DNA of 11,650 nt from Thermoflexales bacterium (lineage in GTDB: Bacteria > Chloroflexota > Anaerolineae > Fen-1058): contig JAUQXD010001106.1 of the NCBI GenBank assembly GCA_030834835.1, forward strand, positions 1-11,650. Direction: 5' to 3'. The position numbers and the translations under genes are program-made. Positions within the stretch are counted from its first letter, which is position 1, and each line of letters starts with the position of its first letter. Below the pieces are notes generated by a model, which was not told the DNA's origin, did no database searches, and saw only the letters and a list, made by a program, of their open reading frames with translations. This document shows, in pieces, positions 5,969 to 11,650 of the stretch.

Positions 5969-8900
5969 ACAAAGCCTCGATCTTTCTACTCGATGTGGCT
6001 GCTGGCCGTTATCCTGGCGCTGACAGTCGTGTTCGTCCCGCCTCACGTCTGGGCGCAAGGCAGCGTAATTTACGTGGACAAAGATGCGCCCGGACCTGCA
6101 CATAATGGCTCATCCTGGGACACAGCCTACCTCACTCTTCAGGACGCCTTGGCTGCCGCCACTACCGGCAACGAAATTTGGGTGGCTGAGGGCGTCTATT
6201 ACCCCGACGAGGGCGGGGGCCAGACGGCCGGCAACCAGGCTGCCTCGTTTTTCCTTAAATCAGGCGTAGCCGTCTACGGCGGTTTTGCGGCCACCGAAAC
6301 CCTGCGCACCCAGCGCAACTGGAACACGCAGATCACCGTGTTCAGCGGCGATCTGGCCGGCAATGACACTGCCGACGCTCACGGAGTGGTAGTGGACTGG
6401 GAAAATGTCGTAGGCACGGATAACACTTATCAAATCGTCACCGCCGGGTATTATGATTGGGGCAGCGGCATGGACGTTACCGTAGACGCCACTGCCGTGC
6501 TGGATGGCTTTACCATCACCGCCGGGCGAGACTTAAGAACTAGCGCTATTCTTCAGGGTATTGGAGCCGGGTTGTTGACCTATAAATCCAATCCCACCCT
6601 GCACCACCTGGTTTTCAGCGGCAACCAGGCCACGGTTGGCGGCGGCATTTATCTGTGGGAAGGGCCAGCCATAGCGATGACCGACCTCACCTTTGCCGGC
6701 AACGTGGCTACCCAGGGCGGCGGGTTGTACTGCCGGAGTATTCCGCTGGCGTTAGACCAGTTTCTTTTTCAAAATAACGACACCCGGAATCTCACCGCTG
6801 CCGCTCAATCGGGCGGCGGGATGGCCACTACCTGTAGCCTGACCTTGACCAATGGGCAATTTATCAGCAACACTTCCGGTAGCGCCGGTGGGTTGTCAAC
6901 CAACGGCGGGCCGGTCAGCCTGAGCCATATTATCTTTGACAGTAACCGCGCCACCGAGGGCAATAGTGGTGCCGGCGGGATGGTCAGTGAAGCAGGCAAC
7001 CCGGTACTGACCGATGTCACTTTTGTCAGAAACTCTTCCAACGGCTGGGGTGGCGGCTACTATCACCAGAACTCTGCCCTGTCGCTCAGCCGCGTCAGCT
7101 TCATTGACAATGTCAACAACTGGGGTCCCGGCGGCGGACTCGCGACCGTCGGAGCTTCTGTAATTATCACTGATGCCCTCTTTGCCGGCAACAGGGCCAC
7201 GGATGGACCGGGGGGAGGGCTGATAATGCAGTCTAATAGCCTGACCATGACCAACGCCGTCTTTCAGGGTAACACAGGTGTCCCCGGCGGCGGGCTGGCT
7301 TTGGAAGGGGTTACGGCCGCCTTGCGGAATGTCACTGTTTCCGGCAACGAGGCTTATGAAGGTGGGGGCATCAATCTAAGGAGCGGTTCTAGCCTGCAGG
7401 TGAGCAACAGTATTATCTACGGCAATTACGGCGGGGCAATCCAACCAAACGGCAGCGTGGTTAACGCCGCTTACAGTATTATATCCGGCGGCTGCTCTGG
7501 CCTATCTACCTGCGACCAGGTGATTGATGCCGACCCGCTTTTTGTCCTGCCAGTGGTACAGAGCGCCGTGCCCACCTCCACCGGCGACCTGCGCCTGCGC
7601 GCCACCTCACCGGCCATAGATGCGGGCGACAACAGCGCCGTGCCCGCCGGCCTGACCACCGACCTGGACGGCAATCCCCGTTTGGTGGATACGTCCGCCG
7701 TGGCCGATACTGGCAGCGGCACGCCGCCGATTGTGGATAGGGGAGCTTACGAATACCAGGGCAAGCCCGATTTGGAAGTCAGCAAGACGAACAACGTCGG
7801 GGGCGTAGTCGCTGCCAACACGCCTTTCAGTTGGACGCTGACCATCAGTAATACCGGCGGCGATACGGCGACTTTTGCCGCCAATACGGTTATTTTGCAG
7901 GATGATTTACCCAGCGCGAACGTGTCGTATGGAGCCTCAGCCTCCATTCAAAACGCTATCGGCCTCAGCGGGCCGATAAACTGCACCGTTTCCGCCTACA
8001 CCCTGATTTGTCGGGCCAACGGCGGCGCGGTCACCCTGGCCGCAGCGGGGCGGTTTACCGTAGCCATCCCCGTCAATACCAGCGGCATCCCCATCCTGGT
8101 TAACCCGCGTTCCGGCGGGGCATGCCGGGTAGACCCGAACAATGTTATCTCAGAACTGCTGGAGAATAATAACACCTGCAATTCTGACACCGTGGCGGTG
8201 GGCCAAACCACCCTCACCGTGGTCATGCACGACACTGGTCATACGCCCATTGTCCAGGCCCCTATTGGCGCGATGGTCCACGCCACCATAACTGTGACGG
8301 GCGTCGGCGCCACTCCTACCGGGGCGACTCATTTATACCGCTATAACAACTCGGCTTGTAGCGGCGTTCCCACAAATACCAGCAACCAACATCTGGTCAA
8401 CGGCGCAGTCGAGTCGGCCGGCTTTGCGGCGACCAGTTTTTACTACCGCGTCCTGTACTCCGGAGACAGTACCCACGAATCGGTCTATAGTCCCTGCACT
8501 CAGTTCAGGGCCTACCAGACAGGCCCTGCCTTTACCGTGAACACCGCTGCCGATGACGACAATACGGTCGATGGCTTCCTGTGCAGTGATGTTCACTGCA
8601 CCCTGCGGGAAGCGATTCTGGCGGCCAACGCCGCGGCCGGGGCCAACACCATCTTGTTTGCCATCGGCAGCGGGCAGACCATTACCCTTACCGCGGCCCC
8701 GCCCGCCATCAACGATACCGGCGGCGAATTGACCATCGACGGCCAGGCCTACGCCGTCACCGTCAGCGGTAATGACCAGTACCGGCTTTTTACCGTGAAC
8801 AATAACACCCGTGCGACCCTAGCCAACCTGACCCTCGTCCACGGTCGTTATACCGGCGGCGATTGTGGTCTTCGCTCTTGCGGCGGCGGTCTTAAAGTTG

Positions 8901-10162
8901 AGGCCGGGGCAGCTGTGACGCTGACGCACAGCGCCATCTTGAGCAGTACGGCTATCGGCAGCGGCGGCGGCATTTACAACCTCGGTACGCTCATCATCCA
9001 GCAGAGCACCGTGGCCGGCAGCTCGGCCGACGAAGGCGGTGGCATCCTCCATAGCGGGGGTACGCTGCTGGTGCGGCAAAGCACCCTGGCCGGCAACACC
9101 GCTCTCTACGGCGGCGGCATCCTGGTGGTCGGCGGCACGGTGACCCTGGAAAACAGCACCCTCTCCGGTAATACCGCCACCGGCACCGCTTCCAGCGGGG
9201 GCGGCGGGGCGATTGACCTGTATAGTGGCACCGGCGTTATTACCAACAGCACGATTGTAAGCAACACGGCGGTTAGCCCTAACCAGGCCAAAAGCGGCCT
9301 TTGGCTGGAAAACGGCACGTTAAGCCTGCACAACAGCATTGTCGCCATCAATAACGGCGTTAACAACTTTTATCGAACGGGTGGTACATTTACCTCCCAG
9401 GGCTACAACCTGGCCAATGCTTGGAACGGCCTGACTACCCAATCATCCGACCTGACCGGCGACCCGAAACTCGGCCCGCTGGCCGATAACGGCGGAGAAA
9501 CGCTGACCTATGCGCTCCTGCCCGACTCCCCGGCCGTCGATCGCGGCGGTGCCGCCTGCCCGGCCACCGATCAACGTGGTCAAACGCGCGATGATTTGCG
9601 CTGCGACATCGGCGCATATGAGTTGAAGTACACCGACAGTCCTACCGTTATCCGATCGACTACCAGCACGACCCTGACCACCTTTGGTCCGGCGCTCGTC
9701 GGCATTCAGCAGAATGGGGGCGCTGATCCCGGTGTGATCACTGTGACCAAGTCGCTGACGTGGAAGACCAAACCGGCCAACGCGATCGACGCCTACTGGC
9801 TCATCACGCCCACCATCACTTCCGGTTTCAATCTCACGCTGACGTTGTGTTACACACCTACGGAAAGCAACGGACTTGACCTCAATGCGCTGCGCTTCTG
9901 GCGTTACAGCGGCAATCACTGGCATGCGGTGATCGGCACGCCAGTGACCTCCACAGCAGGCGTCAATCAGTGCGCGGTGATCAGCGGCATTACGGAGTTG
10001 AGCGCGTGGACACTGGCAACCGATACACCCACAGCCGTCACACTCACTGATTTGTCCACGCGCGCTTCGGTTGAGGCCCTGTCATCACTCGAACTCGTGT
10101 TGCTATTGTCGCTGGTGCTAATCGTCGGCAGCGGGGCGTGGTTCAGGCGTCAGGTTCGCTAA
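5906..10162 (+). CDS. Giant secreted double beta-helix surface protein with CSLREA, DUF11/CARDB and choice-of-anchor Q domains; mosaic N-terminus
   Basis: A 1418-residue exported protein, paralogous in plan to the preceding gene. From the ATG at 5906 the first 20 residues resemble the leader of the next gene but lose its hydrophobic core. A good signal peptide starts at M21 (MWLLAVILALTVVFV, cleavage likely after VWA at 48-50), so the ATG at 5966 may be the working start. Unit 1 (about 55-560) opens with the known cap IYVDKDAPG, GSSWDTAYLTLQDAL, IWVAEGVYYP, VAVYGGF, and ends in SPAIDAGDN (from 568) and DRGAYEY. A DUF11/CARDB-like domain follows (620-766; ISELLENNNTC), then an Ig-like domain (about 767-870). 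Unit 2: CSLREA-type cap from 876 with CTLREAI at 898-904, GGGIYNLGTLI-type rungs, and a second Q motif at 1203-1240. The C-terminal module (1241-1418) ends with a membrane segment and WFRRQVR. No catalytic motif was recognised. Probable surface structural or adhesive protein. Confidence 0.92.
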   Translation: MFPKSWLKRTAFCCWPWSIPMTKPRSFYSMWLLAVILALTVVFVPPHVWAQGSVIYVDKDAPGPAHNGSSWDTAYLTLQDALAAATTGNEIWVAEGVYYPDEGGGQTAGNQAASFFLKSGVAVYGGFAATETLRTQRNWNTQITVFSGDLAGNDTADAHGVVVDWENVVGTDNTYQIVTAGYYDWGSGMDVTVDATAVLDGFTITAGRDLRTSAILQGIGAGLLTYKSNPTLHHLVFSGNQATVGGGIYLWEGPAIAMTDLTFAGNVATQGGGLYCRSIPLALDQFLFQNNDTRNLTAAAQSGGGMATTCSLTLTNGQFISNTSGSAGGLSTNGGPVSLSHIIFDSNRATEGNSGAGGMVSEAGNPVLTDVTFVRNSSNGWGGGYYHQNSALSLSRVSFIDNVNNWGPGGGLATVGASVIITDALFAGNRATDGPGGGLIMQSNSLTMTNAVFQGNTGVPGGGLALEGVTAALRNVTVSGNEAYEGGGINLRSGSSLQVSNSIIYGNYGGAIQPNGSVVNAAYSIISGGCSGLSTCDQVIDADPLFVLPVVQSAVPTSTGDLRLRATSPAIDAGDNSAVPAGLTTDLDGNPRLVDTSAVADTGSGTPPIVDRGAYEYQGKPDLEVSKTNNVGGVVAANTPFSWTLTISNTGGDTATFAANTVILQDDLPSANVSYGASASIQNAIGLSGPINCTVSAYTLICRANGGAVTLAAAGRFTVAIPVNTSGIPILVNPRSGGACRVDPNNVISELLENNNTCNSDTVAVGQTTLTVVMHDTGHTPIVQAPIGAMVHATITVTGVGATPTGATHLYRYNNSACSGVPTNTSNQHLVNGAVESAGFAATSFYYRVLYSGDSTHESVYSPCTQFRAYQTGPAFTVNTAADDDNTVDGFLCSDVHCTLREAILAANAAAGANTILFAIGSGQTITLTAAPPAINDTGGELTIDGQAYAVTVSGNDQYRLFTVNNNTRATLANLTLVHGRYTGGDCGLRSCGGGLKVEAGAAVTLTHSAILSSTAIGSGGGIYNLGTLIIQQSTVAGSSADEGGGILHSGGTLLVRQSTLAGNTALYGGGILVVGGTVTLENSTLSGNTATGTASSGGGGAIDLYSGTGVITNSTIVSNTAVSPNQAKSGLWLENGTLSLHNSIVAINNGVNNFYRTGGTFTSQGYNLANAWNGLTTQSSDLTGDPKLGPLADNGGETLTYALLPDSPAVDRGGAACPATDQRGQTRDDLRCDIGAYELKYTDSPTVIRSTTSTTLTTFGPALVGIQQNGGADPGVITVTKSLTWKTKPANAIDAYWLITPTITSGFNLTLTLCYTPTESNGLDLNALRFWRYSGNHWHAVIGTPVTSTAGVNQCAVISGITELSAWTLATDTPTAVTLTDLSTRASVEALSSLELVLLLSLVLIVGSGAWFRRQVR
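9569..10162 (+). repeat. Paralogous 3' module, copy 2 (end of choice-of-anchor Q plus C-terminal anchor)
   Basis: Counterpart of 5260-5856. The DNA similarity is strongest in GATCAACG and CGCGATGATTTGC near the start, in TTTGGTCC, and in GATACACCCAC near the membrane segment. The two Cys of the module (in LCYT and QCAVISG) are at equivalent places, and the end reads as a hydrophobic segment then WFRRQVR. The third large gene is cut off before its own copy would appear. Confidence 0.85.
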
Positions 10163-10209
10163 CGCTCACTGATTCATAAACATCACATCTCAATTCACAG
10201 GAGAAAATC
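10163..10209 (+). promoter_or_regulatory. Short intergenic spacer with AGGAGA RBS deciding a GTG start
   Basis: AGGAGA at 10199-10204 lies five bases before GTG at 10210. The alternative in-frame ATG at 10228 would be 23 bases from it. The GTG is also the exact counterpart of the ATG at 5906 in the preceding gene. No terminator is visible, so the third large gene is probably in the same transcript. Confidence 0.6.
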
Positions 10210-11650
10210 GTGTTTTCGAAATCGTTCATGAAACGTGTTACCTGGTTGTTGCTGGCGCTTAGCTTGATCCTTGCGCTGACGCCTGCCCCAGCCGCGCAGG
10301 CGGCGGCTATTCACTATGCCCGCTCGAACGGCGTGACCACCGGCGACTGCTCGAGCTGGGCCACCGCCTGCACCTTGACCTATGCGCTGACTCAGGCCGT
10401 TGGCGGCGATCAAATCTGGGTCGCTCAGGGTATCTATCGGCCTGCGAACACCTTCAATATCAATCAAGTCATCACGTTGGTCGGCGGCTTTCCAGCGAGC
10501 GGCACGCCAACTTTGTCCGATCGCAATCTGACCTTGTATCCCACCGTCCTGAGCGGCGATCTGGCGGGCAATGATGTGACCAACGGTGCGGGCGTGGTCG
10601 TCGATTGGACGAACATCGTGGGTACCGACAATAGCGAAATGGTGGTCAACCTGTCGGCCTCAGCCACCCTTGATGGCTTTATCATCACCGGCGGACGCGG
10701 CGGCGGCAGCAGCGGTATAGGTGCCGGGTTATTCACAACCGCTGCAACTCCTGCGCTGCGCAATATGGTCTTCCAGGGTAATCGCAGCGATAGCGCCGGC
10801 GGCGCGATCTGTTTCTGGGAGAATTCCGGCCCGGTCACCGTGCAAGACACGCGTTTTATCGGCAACGCCGCTTTGCAAGGTGGCGCGGTGGCGATCCGAA
10901 TGGCCCGCGTGAATTTTACGCGCGTTCTCTTTCAGGACAACGACGCCGTGCTCGGCAGTGGCGCGGCCCACATCGGCGGCGCGATCAATGGTCAGGGCGG
11001 ATACTTTGAGGGCGACACCAGCCGCCCGCTCACATTGACGGATGTGCAGTTCATCGGCAATACGGCGCAGGGCGGTGCTGGTGCGGTGGATATGCTCTAT
11101 GCCAATATGACGTTGAGCAACGTCATCTTCCAGAGTAATTCGCACGACCAAAACACCAATTACCCGGGTGGCCTCGAGTGCGCGCTTGGCACCCTCACAG
11201 TGACAAACGGCGTCTTTGCCGGTAACAAGGGCCTGGGAATATATAACAATGGCTGCACCATGACGCTGACGAACGTCACAGTCTCGGGCAACAGCGGCTC
11301 TGGTATTATGAACGCGGGTACATTGCAGATGCGCAACAGCATTGTCTACGACAACAGCCATGATTGGGGCACCAGCGCGGACAGCATCTATCCATGGGCT
11401 GGCACGATCAATCTCAGTTACAGTCTAGTGCAAGGCGGGTGTGTGGGTACTTGCACTCATGTGATCGGTGACGCTCCGGCCTTCGTCGCCCCGATAACAG
11501 CCCCGGCCCCCACCACGACCGGCGATCTGCACTTGCTGCCGTCTTCCCCTGCCATCGACGCAGGCGATAACACGGTTGCTTCGCCCTCGCTGCCGACCAC
11601 CGATCTCGATGGCATCGCGCGTCGGCTGGACTTTGTCGATGTGCCCGATA
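10210..11650 (+). CDS. Third secreted beta-helix surface protein with choice-of-anchor Q motif, truncated by the right edge
   Basis: A GTG-initiated frame runs open to the window end, giving 480 complete residues. It has a classic signal peptide (residues 1-31: basic MFSKSFMKR, core WLLLALSLILAL, then PAPAAQA). The mature N-terminus carries a Cys pair in GDCSSWATACTL (46-55), QIWVAQGIY and VGGF, the same cap as the preceding gene but shorter. SGDLAGND (from 115) and GVVVDW are almost identical in the two proteins. Pmp-like rungs follow (GGAICFWEN, GGAVAIRMA, GLGIYNNG, GSGIMNAG), then a SPAIDAGDN choice-of-anchor-Q start at about 446. If the plan of its neighbours holds, linkers, a second helix and the C-terminal anchor lie beyond the edge. 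Role as for its paralogues: probable surface fibre or adhesin, inferred from architecture. Confidence 0.88.
   Translation, partial: MFSKSFMKRVTWLLLALSLILALTPAPAAQAAAIHYARSNGVTTGDCSSWATACTLTYALTQAVGGDQIWVAQGIYRPANTFNINQVITLVGGFPASGTPTLSDRNLTLYPTVLSGDLAGNDVTNGAGVVVDWTNIVGTDNSEMVVNLSASATLDGFIITGGRGGGSSGIGAGLFTTAATPALRNMVFQGNRSDSAGGAICFWENSGPVTVQDTRFIGNAALQGGAVAIRMARVNFTRVLFQDNDAVLGSGAAHIGGAINGQGGYFEGDTSRPLTLTDVQFIGNTAQGGAGAVDMLYANMTLSNVIFQSNSHDQNTNYPGGLECALGTLTVTNGVFAGNKGLGIYNNGCTMTLTNVTVSGNSGSGIMNAGTLQMRNSIVYDNSHDWGTSADSIYPWAGTINLSYSLVQGGCVGTCTHVIGDAPAFVAPITAPAPTTTGDLHLLPSSPAIDAGDNTVASPSLPTTDLDGIARRLDFVDVPD

Noticed and set aside
5920..6105. Independent small gene starting MVETD, overlapping the start of the second large gene
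   Set aside because: It is the shifted frame that still encodes the old LLLAL signal core and then runs into noncoding-looking Arg-rich sequence; it is better read as the remnant of a frameshifted leader.

Overview
The window looks like a piece of a Chloroflexota chromosome (Anaerolineae or Chloroflexia-like). I infer this from a GC-rich background, a SARP-type regulator fused to an AAA/NTPase domain, a small protein of a kind I recall from that phylum, and a run of very large secreted beta-helix proteins with 'choice-of-anchor' domains. I have no database hit behind the taxonomic call.

Layout. Positions 1-995 hold, on the minus strand, the N-terminal 331 residues of a SARP/BTAD transcriptional activator with an AAA domain; its C-terminus lies beyond the left edge. 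A divergent intergenic region of 170 bp (996-1165) carries a good minus-strand promoter and a pair of direct repeats with 11-bp period. From 1166 to the right edge everything is on the plus strand: a 66-residue small protein (1166-1366), a 1475-residue beta-helix surface protein (1429-5856), a 1418-residue paralogue (5906-10162), and the first 480 residues of a third one (10210 to the edge). The gaps are 62, 49 and 47 bp, each with a strong Shine-Dalgarno and no visible terminator, so the four plus-strand genes probably form one operon.

How the genes relate. The three large proteins are exported through N-terminal signal peptides. The two complete ones share an unusual plan: beta-helix unit 1, choice-of-anchor-Q motif, immunoglobulin-like linkers, a second N-cap (CSLREA-like), beta-helix unit 2, a second choice-of-anchor-Q motif, then a shared C-terminal module of about 178 residues ending in a transmembrane segment and a basic tail. 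The linkers differ: two choice-of-anchor-D domains in one, DUF11/CARDB plus an Ig-like domain in the other. The likely role is a family of cell-surface fibres or adhesins; this is inferred from architecture, and no enzymatic motif was recognised. The SARP regulator is the obvious candidate to control the operon, but that is context only.

Most notable points: (1) the second large gene looks like a mosaic, with a paralogue-type leader that carries a 1-nt deletion in its signal peptide, followed by an independent ribosome-binding site, start and signal peptide; (2) the shared C-terminal module with a conserved Cys pair and a W-T-L-A-T-D-T-P-T-A motif before the membrane segment may be an undescribed anchoring or sorting signal; (3) 11-bp-spaced direct repeats sit between the regulator and the operon.
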